In this document: positions 36,931 to 45,448 of the stretch, piece by piece | How positions within the stretch are numbered: position 1 is the stretch's first letter | Layout: each line of letters opens with the position of its first letter | NCBI GenBank assembly: GCA_002701295.1 | Contig: NZUJ01000074.1 | Coordinates: forward strand, 1-52,781 | DNA length: 52,781 nt | DNA from: Ponticaulis sp. | GTDB lineage: Bacteria > Pseudomonadota > Alphaproteobacteria > Caulobacterales > Hyphomonadaceae | Direction: 5' to 3' | Position numbers and translations under genes: made by a program | The notes under the pieces: generated by a model | Database searches by the model: none | Told to the model about the DNA's origin: nothing | What the model saw: the letters and a program-made list of their open reading frames with translations, nothing else

Positions 36931-37999
36931 GGCGAATCGACTGGCGTGCATGGTCTGTGTCTTGACGTTTGGCGTGTGGTTTCAGGCGGCTGCTGAAGAC
37001 GGGTCTGCGGATGATCTGGTTATTACCGAAAATGGTATCACATGGCTTGATCTGCCAGATCACAAAAACGGGACAACCTCGTTTGACATCTGGATGTCTC
37101 CGGGGCGGGCCTTTACCGGATTTCTGTTTCGCGCGCCCGATGCGGAAAATGGCGAGCTGGTTTATCTGCGCCATCATCAACAGGGCAATCCGGACGCCTG
37201 GCAATATCACCCGCGATATAATGGACATCAGGCCTATCAGATTTATCAGGGCGAGGGCTTTGCAGGTGTGGCACATGTCGCGATGGGGGAATGGCTGAGC
37301 GGGGAGCTGGTGGTTCAGGGTGACCAGGCGGTATTGCGGATTGAAGGCGAGGTAATTGCGGCGGCGAGCGACCTTCAGCGTGATGCCGTTTCAGGACAGA
37401 TCGGGGTCTGGTCTCTGCGCGGTGAGCGTCGGTTTCGCAATCTGTCTTTCTCGCCCGTCATTGAGAATCTGAGCGAGAGTGTTGCGATGCCGGACGGGCC
37501 TGCGCACCCGGAGGGTCTGATTGAAGACTGGTCTTTCAGCGCACCGATATCGGAAGCTGATGTGGCAAGCGGTATTCCGGTGATGACCTATCCGGTACGG
37601 CTTGCGGCGGGTCATCGCGGGCTGGTGGATATGAGCCCGCTTGCGCCGCTGACGCCCGACGGAAATACGATTGTTGCGTCGGTCACTCTGGCTGCGCCCA
37701 CCGACCAGATGGTGCAGCTCGATCTGGCCTTTTCAGACAAGGTAAAGGTGTTTCTGAATGGCAGGGAGCTGTATTCAGGCTCGGATGTGTTTCTGACGCG
37801 TGACTATCGGTTTCTCGGTACGGCCGGGTTTAACGATACAGTGCCGCTTTATCTGAAGGCGGGAGACAACCAGCTCGAAATCGCCGTGTCCGAACAGGAG
37901 GGCGGCTGGACTGTGGGCGGTATTCTGCGAGGCGGCGAAGGTGTTGAGGTGAGGCCGAGAGCAGAGGCTGGCGTAGACGATGGGATGAGGTCTGAGTAG
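36929..37999 (+). CDS. Exported protein with LamG-like/DUF1080-like domain
   Basis: 356 residues from ATG 36929, with AAGGAG eight bases upstream. Signal peptide NRLACMVCVLTFGVWFQAAA. The N-terminal domain (about residues 30-180) is a jelly-roll: FDIWMSPGRAFTGFLFRAPD, ENGELVYLRHHQQGNPDAWQY and SGQIGVWSLRGERRFRNLSF. This is reminiscent of LamG or 3-keto-disaccharide hydrolase folds without visible catalytic residues. The C-terminal part is a beta-sandwich (DLAFSDKVKVFLNGRELYSG). A sugar-binding role is possible but not shown. Its start overlaps the divergent AraC start. Confidence 0.75.
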   Translation: MANRLACMVCVLTFGVWFQAAAEDGSADDLVITENGITWLDLPDHKNGTTSFDIWMSPGRAFTGFLFRAPDAENGELVYLRHHQQGNPDAWQYHPRYNGHQAYQIYQGEGFAGVAHVAMGEWLSGELVVQGDQAVLRIEGEVIAAASDLQRDAVSGQIGVWSLRGERRFRNLSFSPVIENLSESVAMPDGPAHPEGLIEDWSFSAPISEADVASGIPVMTYPVRLAAGHRGLVDMSPLAPLTPDGNTIVASVTLAAPTDQMVQLDLAFSDKVKVFLNGRELYSGSDVFLTRDYRFLGTAGFNDTVPLYLKAGDNQLEIAVSEQEGGWTVGGILRGGEGVEVRPRAEAGVDDGMRSE

Positions 38000-38056
38000 G
38001 GGGTGTTCCCTAAGGGCAGGCTTGCCCTTGATGAGATTAGCTGACTATCTCGGTTG

Positions 38057-38908
38057 ATGACGAAAACATCTACGCGCTTCTTTGATCTCGACCCGACAGA
38101 TGACCCGGACAAGTTCACACTGGATGTGAGTTTGGGGATTTCCGTGGGGCCGCCCAAGCACAAGTTTCTGTTTGGTGGCGTGGGGCTGGCCTCGGCTATC
38201 CGGGCGCTTGAGCTGACGACGGATCGCCCGCTGATCTGGGCGACGGCGCAGTATCTCTCGTTCGCGCAGCCGGGTGAAACCGTGAATGTGGATGTGCGCG
38301 CGGCGACCGAGGGCAAGAATATCACGCAGGCGCGTGTGCTCGGCCATGTGGGTGAGCGCGAGATCTATACGGTGAATGCGGCATGCGGAACGCGCGGCAA
38401 GGAACTGGACCATCAATGGCTGGAATTACCTGATATTCCGGGTCCGGAGGATTGTGAGATCCTGCCGCGTTTCAGGCCCAAGGTTGATGATGAGCCCGAT
38501 GATTTGCAGCAGCGGCTTCATACACGCGTTGCCATGGGACGCTATGGCAAGAAGCGCACCGAGGGCGGATTATCAGAAGATGGGCGCGCGGTTCTCTGGT
38601 CGCGTCCGCGTGATCCGAATACGCCGATTGATGCGACCATGCTGGCCGTGATCGCAGATTTTGTGCCGGGGGCGACGGGCAGTGCGCTCGGGCTGCAGGC
38701 GGGCGCAAACTCGCTGGATAACACAATCCGTATACGGAAAATTGTGCCAACTGACTGGGTCTGCGCTGATATTCAGGTGCAGGGAATTCATGATGGCTTC
38801 GTGCATGGCGAAGCGCGGTTGTTCGCTGAAGATGGCACGCTGATGGCTGTGGCGTCACAGTCCGGGATTGTCCGCATCTGGGATGAGGCAGCGAAGCGCT
38901 TTCGCTAG
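38057..38908 (+). CDS. Acyl-CoA thioesterase family protein (double hot-dog)
   Basis: 283 residues from ATG 38057. Two hot-dog halves are visible. The first has HKFLFGGVGLASAIRALEL and WATAQYLSFAQPGETV, the second IDATMLAVIADFVPGATGSA and LDNTIRIRKIVPTDWVCADI. DGFVHGEARLFAEDGTLMAVASQSG is the classical TesB-like ending. It hydrolyses acyl-CoA to free acid and CoA; chain-length preference unknown. Its stop codon shares CTAG with the convergent HxlR gene. Confidence 0.88.
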   Translation: MTKTSTRFFDLDPTDDPDKFTLDVSLGISVGPPKHKFLFGGVGLASAIRALELTTDRPLIWATAQYLSFAQPGETVNVDVRAATEGKNITQARVLGHVGEREIYTVNAACGTRGKELDHQWLELPDIPGPEDCEILPRFRPKVDDEPDDLQQRLHTRVAMGRYGKKRTEGGLSEDGRAVLWSRPRDPNTPIDATMLAVIADFVPGATGSALGLQAGANSLDNTIRIRKIVPTDWVCADIQVQGIHDGFVHGEARLFAEDGTLMAVASQSGIVRIWDEAAKRFR

Positions 38909-39348
38909 GACTGTCGCCGCCCGCCGAAGGTGACGTTGTTTTCAACCGGCTCACCACATTCAGAGCAATGCACCACAGGCTTGAAGGTGTGCCCGCAGCT
39001 GGTGTGGACCCGCGGCTGTGGTGGCGACGGAGCGCCGAGCTGAGTTTGGGCCCAGTCGGACAAGGTCATCAGAACAGGTAGAAGAGATTTGCCGCGCTCG
39101 GTGAGGAAATACTCATGGCGCGGTGGGTGTTCCTGGTACGGACGTTTTTCAAGAATGCCATCATCGACCAGTCGCGAGAGCCGGGCGGAGAGCGTGGCCC
39201 GCGAGGCTTTGGTTTGAGACTGGAAATCCTCGAACCGGGAATAGCCTTTGAAACAGTCGCGAATAATCAGAAGCGTCCAGGCATCTCCGATCACGGAGAG
39301 ACCCTGAGCAATCGGGCAGGCGACCTCGTCGACCTCTGACCAGCGCAT
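38905..39348 (-). CDS. HxlR family transcriptional regulator with a C-terminal Cys motif
   Basis: 147 residues from ATG 39348, which has AAGGAG five bases upstream. The HxlR winged helix is clear (CPIAQGLSVIGDAWTLLIIRD, then RFEDFQSQ, RATLSARLSRLVDDGIL). A C-terminal extension contains SCGHTFKPVVHCSECGEP, likely a small zinc ribbon. HxlR proteins sense electrophiles or redox changes through a Cys. It is divergent from TonB receptor 3 and probably regulates it; an inverted repeat lies between them. Confidence 0.9.
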   Translation of the reverse strand: MRWSEVDEVACPIAQGLSVIGDAWTLLIIRDCFKGYSRFEDFQSQTKASRATLSARLSRLVDDGILEKRPYQEHPPRHEYFLTERGKSLLPVLMTLSDWAQTQLGAPSPPQPRVHTSCGHTFKPVVHCSECGEPVENNVTFGGRRQS

Positions 39349-39417
39349 GTGCTCTCCTTTTTGTGTTCGGGCTTTTGGCGCGTTCAGATTGCATAGCACA
39401 GACAGGTGTGTCACGTA

Positions 39418-39434
39418 AGTTCAAAAAATGAACT
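39418..39434. promoter_or_regulatory. Candidate HxlR operator between HxlR and TonB receptor 3
   Basis: AGTTCA-N5-TGAACT, a perfect 6-bp inverted repeat, lies 24 bases before the receptor start and about 70 bases upstream of HxlR. Site size and position suit an HxlR dimer acting on both genes. Assignment is by position only. Confidence 0.45.
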
Positions 39435-39457
39435 AACTGGGGCGGGGAGGCCCGAAT

Positions 39458-41584
39458 ATGCGCCATCTGAAATATGCGGCTGGTCTGACAGCCCTCATTG
39501 CCGGCTTGTCTGCTGATGCGTTTGCTCAATCCGAACCGGCAAGCCTGGCTGACGCTGCTCAAAGCACCACCGAAGATGGCGTGCAGCGGTTCGGAGCCAG
39601 ATATTTCGAGCGCTATAATCCGGTGACGGCGGCCGATATGGTGGCGCGGGTTCCGGGGTTTGAGATCGACAATGGGGAAGACCGACGCGGCTTTGGCGGC
39701 ACAGCCGGAAACGTCCTGGTCAATGGCGAGCGCCCCTCGTCCAAAGACGATATTGAAGACCAGCTGAAGCGCATACCGGCGGGGTCGGTTGAGCGACTGG
39801 AACTGCTCTCTGGGAGTTCGGCAAATGTGGACGTGCGCGGCCAGACACAGCTGGTGAATGTGGTCCTGCGCGAGACGGCATCAGCGAGTTCGCCAACGAC
39901 CTATGTGCTGGAATTGCGAGATATTCAGTACTCGGAAAAAGTGGGTTATACGGTTCAGCTGACGAAAAGTTTTGCGCTCTCTGACAAGATTGATCTGAAC
40001 CTTGATTTTCAGACGCCCAACCTGCGTGGACGGGGTGAGGGTTTTGAACAGGTGTTTGCCCCTGACGGAACTCTGCTGAGCTATCGGGAAACCTATGGGC
40101 AGCCCAATCAGCAAGGTGTTCAGGTTTCAGCTGGCCTTAAATGGCGGGCGAGTGAAAAGGACACGCTGAATTTCAACGGGCTTTATCGTCCGACCTGGAA
40201 TTCACAGGGGATTGGCGTTCAGGTCTACAACACACAAGGCGATGTGGTGACGACGGTCGCGGGCCGATCTGAATACGATAACAACTACAAAATGGAGTTC
40301 GGTGGAGACTGGGAGCATGCATTTTCGGACTCTCTGTCAGCCAAGTTGATCGGGCTATATGCGCAGTCGAATGTTGATCAGTCAGACGTGTATGAGACGT
40401 ATCTGACATCCGGGTTATGGCGTACACAGACGATTGAGCGAACCACAGAGACGGGCGAACGCGTGGGGCGGGGTTTCCTGTCATGGAAGATCAATCCCGC
40501 GCATACAGTAGATGCGGGCCTGGAGGGCGCGTTCAACTTCAGAGATACGACACTGGATGTGGCGTATGATTTCGGAAGTGGACCGGTTCCACAGGCTCTC
40601 GCTGTTTCGGATGCACGGGTGGAAGAAGTCCGTGTCGAGCCGTTCGTGACGCATGTCTGGAAAGTGTCGGACAGCTTCAGCCTGGAGTCCGGTTTTGTTT
40701 TCGAGATGTCGCGCATCACGCAGACAGGTGATGAGGAAAAAGAGCGCGAGTTCAGCTATCCCAAGCCGCGCGTGATTGCGAGCTGGCAGGCTGGCCCGGA
40801 GGATCAGTTGCGGTTCAGCGTGGAGCGCGATGTCTCGCAGCTGGATTTCTCTCAATTTGCGTCATCACTGAATGTGGTGGATGCGTTTTCGATTCTTGGG
40901 AATCCGGACCTTGAGCCGGAAAAGGCTTGGAAGTATCGGGCCGAATGGGAGAAGCGATTTTCCCGCCGGGGCGCGGTTACGCTGGCGGCATTTTATGATC
41001 AGGTCGAGGATGTTGAGGACCTGGTCGTGATTGGTACAGGTGACGCTTATGGCAATCTGGGTGAGGGGACGCGCGCGGGGATTGAGGTGCGCGGGACACA
41101 GCGGCTCGGTTTCCTTATTCCGCATTCGGAGCTACGATATTCGGGCAAGTGGCAACAGACTGAAGTGACTGATCCGATCACCGGTGAGGAGCGCCGGTTC
41201 GCCGGGGAGCGTGACTGGAATTATAATCTCGCCTTTCGTCAGGAACTGCCGAACTGGAAATCAGCCTGGGGCATTACGACGTCTCAGAAGTCTGATAGCT
41301 ATGAGTTCAAGCGTATCGAAATGATCCGGAATGCCGTTCCGGAAAACCGTGTAGACCTGTTCGTTGAAACAACGCGTTTCTGGGGCGTCACCATCCGGGC
41401 GCAGGCGAGCAATATCGGCCATACAGGCCAATACCGGACACGGACCTTTTATCAAGCGGACCCGAATGACCCGACGATTGCGCCGCGCGGCACGGGCGTG
41501 CTCGATCGGACCGAATTTCGCAAATACAAAGGCGGGCCGGAGGGTACGCAGGTGTTTTCAATTCGTGTGAGCGGAACGTTTTAG
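39458..41584 (+). CDS. TonB-dependent outer-membrane receptor 3
   Basis: 708 residues. The signal peptide ends in ADAFAQ. The plug domain follows without a clear TonB box: RYFERYNPVTAADMVARVPG, then RGFGGTAGNVLVNGERPSSK and RIPAGSVERLELLSG. A 22-strand-type barrel makes up the rest, ending in FSIRVSGTF with a terminal Phe. GGGAGG lies seven bases upstream of the ATG. The plug is of the type where the segment GNVLVNGERP replaces the usual RG motif. Its stop codon overlaps the convergent MFS gene by four bases. Divergent HxlR gene suggests redox or electrophile control. Confidence 0.9.
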   Translation: MRHLKYAAGLTALIAGLSADAFAQSEPASLADAAQSTTEDGVQRFGARYFERYNPVTAADMVARVPGFEIDNGEDRRGFGGTAGNVLVNGERPSSKDDIEDQLKRIPAGSVERLELLSGSSANVDVRGQTQLVNVVLRETASASSPTTYVLELRDIQYSEKVGYTVQLTKSFALSDKIDLNLDFQTPNLRGRGEGFEQVFAPDGTLLSYRETYGQPNQQGVQVSAGLKWRASEKDTLNFNGLYRPTWNSQGIGVQVYNTQGDVVTTVAGRSEYDNNYKMEFGGDWEHAFSDSLSAKLIGLYAQSNVDQSDVYETYLTSGLWRTQTIERTTETGERVGRGFLSWKINPAHTVDAGLEGAFNFRDTTLDVAYDFGSGPVPQALAVSDARVEEVRVEPFVTHVWKVSDSFSLESGFVFEMSRITQTGDEEKEREFSYPKPRVIASWQAGPEDQLRFSVERDVSQLDFSQFASSLNVVDAFSILGNPDLEPEKAWKYRAEWEKRFSRRGAVTLAAFYDQVEDVEDLVVIGTGDAYGNLGEGTRAGIEVRGTQRLGFLIPHSELRYSGKWQQTEVTDPITGEERRFAGERDWNYNLAFRQELPNWKSAWGITTSQKSDSYEFKRIEMIRNAVPENRVDLFVETTRFWGVTIRAQASNIGHTGQYRTRTFYQADPNDPTIAPRGTGVLDRTEFRKYKGGPEGTQVFSIRVSGTF

Positions 41585-42792
41585 GCCTGAGCCACTGCGT
41601 TATCTGACGCTGGCGCGCTTTCATTCTTCTTGTCCAGCATGGCAAGGCACCAGATGAGAAAACCGCCAAAAGCGAGCGCCGCCCCAACATAGCCTGTTGA
41701 GGTGAGACCAAAACCCGCCGTGATGGCAAGGCCACTCAGGAACGGCCCAAGGGCATTCGCCGTGTTGAAGGCTGAATGGTTGAGCGCGGCAGCGAGCGTC
41801 TGGGCATCAGCTGCGACATCCATCAGACGCGTTTGAAGGGCGGGAGACAAGCCGTTCGTGCCGCCGACCAGGAAGACGCATATGCTGAGAGTCCAGATAT
41901 TCTGCGCGGCTGTCGGATAGATGAGGAGAATGGCGGTGCTCCAGAGCAATATCGCAGCGATGGCGGGCATGAGGAATTTGTCGGCCAGCCAGGCTCCGGT
42001 GAGATTGCCAACCGTGATGCCGCACCCAAAAACAGCCAGTACTAGAAGAATGGTCCATTCGGGGGTATCGAGCACCTGAAGGAGCACGCTGGACACATAG
42101 GCGTAGACGGCAAACATGCCGCCGAATCCGATGGCGCCCATGAGAAGGGTCAGCCAGACCTGTTTATGCTTGAGGGCGGTCAGTTCTTTCAGCGGGCTGG
42201 CTTCCGGACGCGGCGGGTCGCGCGGGGCGAAAATATAGATCAGGGTTACGCTGAGCACGGCGAGCGCGCCGACAATGGCAAAGCCCCAGCGCCAACCGAA
42301 GGACTGGCCGAGCCAGCTGGCCGCCGGAACGCCAACAATGGTGGCAATCGTGAGACCCATGAAGACAAGGGAGACAGCCTGAGCACGCTTGTTGGACGGA
42401 ACGAGTGAAGCGGCGACAAGAGAGGCCACGCCAAAATACGCCCCGTGAGGTAGGCCGGCCAGAAACCGAAAGGCGAGCATGGTGTGGTAGTCGGGTGAGA
42501 AGGCGCTGAGAAGGTTGAAGACCGCAAAGGCGGCCATGAGAATGATCAGGAAAACTCGCCGCGAGAGCCGCGCGCCCCAGACGGCCAGAATCGGTGCGCC
42601 GACGACAACGCCAAGTGCGTAGGCGCTGATCACATGACCAGCGGTTGGCTCAGAAATATCCAGGCCATCTGCGAAATAGGGCAGGAGGCTCATGGCCGCA
42701 AATTCGGTTGTGCCTATGGCGAAACCACCCATGCCGAGGGCCAGCATAATGAGGAAATAGGTGAGCCCGGTGGGGTAGGTTTTGTCGGTCAA
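41581..42792 (-). CDS. MFS transporter, sugar or drug efflux type
   Basis: 403 residues from TTG 42792 with GAGG six bases upstream; the frame extends to a TTG at 42834 without a site. Twelve transmembrane segments. Motifs include FAIGTTEFAAMSLLP, the AraJ/YdhP-like start, GVVVGAPILAVWGARLSRR (motif A region) and FLAGLPHGAYFG. It is an inner-membrane proton-driven exporter, substrate unknown. It shares TTAG with the convergent TonB receptor 3. Confidence 0.88.
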   Translation of the reverse strand: MTDKTYPTGLTYFLIMLALGMGGFAIGTTEFAAMSLLPYFADGLDISEPTAGHVISAYALGVVVGAPILAVWGARLSRRVFLIILMAAFAVFNLLSAFSPDYHTMLAFRFLAGLPHGAYFGVASLVAASLVPSNKRAQAVSLVFMGLTIATIVGVPAASWLGQSFGWRWGFAIVGALAVLSVTLIYIFAPRDPPRPEASPLKELTALKHKQVWLTLLMGAIGFGGMFAVYAYVSSVLLQVLDTPEWTILLVLAVFGCGITVGNLTGAWLADKFLMPAIAAILLWSTAILLIYPTAAQNIWTLSICVFLVGGTNGLSPALQTRLMDVAADAQTLAAALNHSAFNTANALGPFLSGLAITAGFGLTSTGYVGAALAFGGFLIWCLAMLDKKNESAPASDNAVAQA

Positions 42793-43169
42793 GAAGAGCC
42801 TCGGAAAATCAGATGGTGCGCGGTGTGCGCTCAATTTCTGACGTTTCCTCTGACGGGTGAATCTCTGAATGAGTTCAGTATCTTATCGAGCCGGTCAAGT
42901 ATTGCTCATATGCGCCCGAACCGGGCGAATGCAAGTGAAGCGTTTGAGAGATTTTCTGAACGGCCCGGCAAAGAGCGATCTACTCTGCCGGGATGTCTTC
43001 CGCAGCTTGCGCGGCCAGTTCAGCCTGTGCGACGCTCGGAGGCGCGCGCCAATGTAAAAGCGGTCCCTACGCTGCCACTTTCTGAATGGAAGATTTTTCG
43101 CGGCCGCCAACTTGTCGAAGCTGAAAGTTGTGATGATACTCGGGTCGATTTTTCGACGGCGGATTGGCG
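42793..43169. other. Gene-free stretch upstream of the cassette holding the first rlmN repeat
   Basis: No credible gene. It holds a GC hairpin without T run (CGCCCG/CGGGCG, 42913-42927), the left copy of the rlmN 3'-end repeat (42981-43047), and a GTCGA-N4-TCGAC hairpin (43144-43157) 12 bases before the pentapeptide-protein start. It probably carries the promoters of the MFS gene and of the cassette. Confidence 0.5.
42981..43047. repeat. Left copy of the rlmN 3'-end repeat
   Basis: 67 bases that match 44178-44243 with five substitutions and one single-base difference in length (about 91 percent). On the minus strand it still encodes an AELAAxAAEDxPAE-like ending and the TAG stop of RlmN. No other rlmN sequence adjoins it. 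It reads as the remnant of an rlmN 3' end separated by the cassette. Confidence 0.85.
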
Positions 43170-43904
43170 ATGAGCGATATTACCATACAAGATTTGTTGG
43201 TTCCGGGGGCCACGCTTCTGGCAGCAGTCGTTGCATCCGTCGTCGCGGGTATTTTTTCGTGGGCCTGGAAGGACGCCGAAACCAACAAGTTGAAGGCCGA
43301 GGAGCGCTTTTCTCGAGAAAATCACAACGTTCGCTTGTTTGAGATTCTGGCAGATGGCAATTTGCGTATGCAATTGGCCGCAGCGTCACTCTTGATCGAA
43401 AGACTTAAAGAAACGAAGGAAGTAGAGGCGAGCGAGCGACGGTCGATAGAGCGAGCCCTTATTACATGCCTTAAGGAACCTTGCGATGAACCTGGAAATC
43501 CTTTGAACAAATTCATCGCAGAGGAGATGTTCAAGCATCTCGAGATCACCTATAAGAACACTGACGATTTTAAAAATCTTCTCAGCGTTCTCAGTGCTTT
43601 TGACTTGGAAGGTGTAGACCTCAGAGGCTGTCACTTTAAGCAACTTAATATCGCAGAGGTTGATCTATTTGGTGCCAAATTGTCCAAAATGGGCGTTCGT
43701 GGGGGAAGCTGTGTCAAAACCGTCTTTAAGGATGCAGATCTCAGGAACTGCAAATTTCACGAGGTGACCTTTTCAGAGGACACTAATTTCGACAATGCTG
43801 ATCTGCGGGGCGCCGTATTCAACGACTGCATATTCAACGGCGCGGATTTGTCATGTGCTATCACAGATGACACGACAAAGATCATACCGCATTCAAATGC
43901 ATAG
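43170..43904 (+). CDS. Membrane-anchored pentapeptide-repeat protein
   Basis: 244 residues from ATG 43170; a TTG two codons upstream is possible. Residues 12-34 are one transmembrane helix (GATLLAAVVASVVAGIFSWAW). A charged helical segment follows (ETNKLKAEERFSREN, then LAAASLLIERLKETKEVE). Residues about 143-235 are pentapeptide repeats of the A(D/N)Lxx type, such as FDLEGVDLRGCHF, VDLFGAKL, DADLRNCKF and NADLRGAVF. These form a right-handed quadrilateral helix. Its last eight bases overlap the TIR-like gene, so the two are probably co-translated. Base composition is richer in A and T than the neighbours. A scaffold or sensor role is inference. Confidence 0.85.
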   Translation: MSDITIQDLLVPGATLLAAVVASVVAGIFSWAWKDAETNKLKAEERFSRENHNVRLFEILADGNLRMQLAAASLLIERLKETKEVEASERRSIERALITCLKEPCDEPGNPLNKFIAEEMFKHLEITYKNTDDFKNLLSVLSAFDLEGVDLRGCHFKQLNIAEVDLFGAKLSKMGVRGGSCVKTVFKDADLRNCKFHEVTFSEDTNFDNADLRGAVFNDCIFNGADLSCAITDDTTKIIPHSNA

Positions 43905-44250
43905 CTCGTTCGTTTGTTACAATGGTGCAGATCGCCATCTCGTTCGGAGTTTGCTCAACAGCGGCATCCTATCGGAAAGGGACGACTGGATAGATTTTGC
44001 TCGTGTTGGGCGTCATTCTGAATGGCCTTCTCATGTCATGAGCGCTCTCAACACGGCTGATCGCTGTATTCTCGCATTTGGCTCGACAGGAATTACGAGA
44101 AATATGTTATTCGAAATTGGTCTTGCCCAGATGATGGGAAAACCTTTCGGGTTTCTAGACTTGTGCGGCAGAGGTGCTACTCCGCCGGGGTGTCTTCCGC
44201 AGCTTTCGCGGCCAGTTCAGCCTTGCGGCGTTCGGAGGCGCGCTGTTTGA
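43897..44250 (+). CDS. TIR-like domain protein, apparently truncated at the rlmN junction
   Basis: 117 residues from ATG 43897, which overlaps the upstream stop by eight bases. The TIR-type pattern is [16 protein letters not shown] for strand A and helix [21 protein letters not shown] for the loop and helix, and [13 protein letters not shown] for strand [20 protein letters not shown] follows with a Glu in the position of the catalytic residue of NAD-cleaving TIR domains. After LCGRGA the frame enters the rlmN repeat. The last 24 or so residues are read antisense to rlmN and are unlike TIR. It may be a shortened or decayed effector. A nucleoside deoxyribosyltransferase-like fold is an alternative reading. 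Confidence 0.6.
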   Translation: MHSSFVCYNGADRHLVRSLLNSGILSERDDWIDFARVGRHSEWPSHVMSALNTADRCILAFGSTGITRNMLFEIGLAQMMGKPFGFLDLCGRGATPPGCLPQLSRPVQPCGVRRRAV

Positions 44251-45364
44251 CGCTTTCCGACCGAAGTTGGCCACAGGCCGCCAGAATGTCACGGCCCCGC
44301 GGCGTGCGGATGGGTGAGGAATAGCCCGCGCGGTTCAGAACTTCGGCGAAATTCTCAATCGTTTCCCAGTCAGAGCATTCATACTGAGAGCCCGGCCATG
44401 GGTTGAACGGGATGAGGTTGATCTTGGCCGGAACGCCTTTCAGCAGCCGGATCAGATCTTTGGCTTCGGCAATTGAATCGTTCACGCCCTTCAGCATGAC
44501 ATATTCGAAAGTCACCTTTTTCGAATTGCCGAGACCCGGATAGGCCTTGATGGCTTCGAACAGGGTCTGGAGATCGTATTTCTTATTGATCGGCACGATT
44601 TCGTTGCGCAGATCATCATTGGTTGCGTGAAGCGAGATGGCGAGCGCGGCATTGGTTCGCTTGCCCAGTTCCGGAATGAGCGGCGCGACACCGGCCGTGG
44701 AGACCGTAATCCGTCGACGGCCGAAGGAAATGCCTTCTTCATGGCTGATCGTGTCGATCGCCTCGCAGACATTGTCGAGGTTATAGAGCGGCTCGCCCAT
44801 GCCCATGAAGACGATATTGGTGAGCTTGCGGTTCTCGTTTGAGGTTGGCCATTCATCCAGCGCGTCGCGGGCGACCATGACCTGACGGACAATCTCTGCT
44901 GACGTGAGATTGCGCACGAGTTTCTGGGTTCCGGTGTGGCAGAAGGTGCAATTCAGTGTGCAGCCCACCTGGCTGGAGACACACAGAGCGCCTGCGCGGC
45001 CAACATCGGGGATGAAGACGGTTTCGGCCTCGGTGTTCGGACCATATTCAATGAGCCATTTGCGCGTGCCATCCACAGAGACCAGCGCTTCGGTAATGTT
45101 GGGGCGTTCCAGTTCAAACCAGTCAGCAAAGGCTGCGCGCTGATCTTTGCCGATATCGGTCATGCCGGAAAAATCCCGCACGCCATAATGATAGACCCAG
45201 CGCCAGAGCTGCCGCGCACGCATGTTCACTTTGCGCGGCTCGACTCCGCGCTCTTCGAGTGTCGCGCGCAGGCTTTCGAGCCCCACGCCAGCCAGATTGA
45301 CCTTGGGGGGTGAAGTCGGGCGCTCATCGCGCGCAGCATGGCTGATGTCGAGGTGTGATGTCAT
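44177..45364 (-). CDS. rlmN: 23S rRNA (adenine-C2)-methyltransferase RlmN
   Basis: 395 residues from ATG 45364. The radical-SAM cluster motif CTLNCTFC follows QVGC and precedes [24 protein letters not shown] and the second catalytic Cys in ILAACGQL are present. It methylates A2503 of 23S rRNA and A37 of some tRNAs. CGGAG lies nine bases upstream of the ATG; the longer frame to 45427 has no site. The C-terminal tail after the last Cys is low-complexity Ala/Lys/Glu-rich and is the sequence duplicated on the far side of the cassette. Confidence 0.97.
   Translation of the reverse strand: MTSHLDISHAARDERPTSPPKVNLAGVGLESLRATLEERGVEPRKVNMRARQLWRWVYHYGVRDFSGMTDIGKDQRAAFADWFELERPNITEALVSVDGTRKWLIEYGPNTEAETVFIPDVGRAGALCVSSQVGCTLNCTFCHTGTQKLVRNLTSAEIVRQVMVARDALDEWPTSNENRKLTNIVFMGMGEPLYNLDNVCEAIDTISHEEGISFGRRRITVSTAGVAPLIPELGKRTNAALAISLHATNDDLRNEIVPINKKYDLQTLFEAIKAYPGLGNSKKVTFEYVMLKGVNDSIAEAKDLIRLLKGVPAKINLIPFNPWPGSQYECSDWETIENFAEVLNRAGYSSPIRTPRGRDILAACGQLRSESVKQRASERRKAELAAKAAEDTPAE
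44178..44243. repeat. Right copy of the rlmN 3'-end repeat
   Basis: 66 bases forming the last 22 codons of the intact rlmN gene and matching 42981-43047. The frame is intact here. Confidence 0.85.
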
Positions 45365-45448
45365 TGTCTGGTGCTCCGGAAGCGGGGCGTGTAGCATAAA
45401 TCCAGCGTGTGGACTACCGTTTGTCACGGGCGGAAATAGGGCGGGCGG

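Larger units (their letters stand above)
42981..44243. mobile_element. Candidate integrated cassette at the rlmN 3' end
   Basis: About 1.26 kb bounded by direct repeats derived from the rlmN 3' end. It contains only a pentapeptide-repeat membrane protein gene and an overlapping TIR-like gene. It has visibly lower GC than the flanks and lacks an integrase or transposase. Site-specific integration into the 3' end of a conserved gene commonly restores that gene with the element's own copy. That model fits, but repeat divergence and lack of integrase leave it as inference. Confidence 0.55.
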
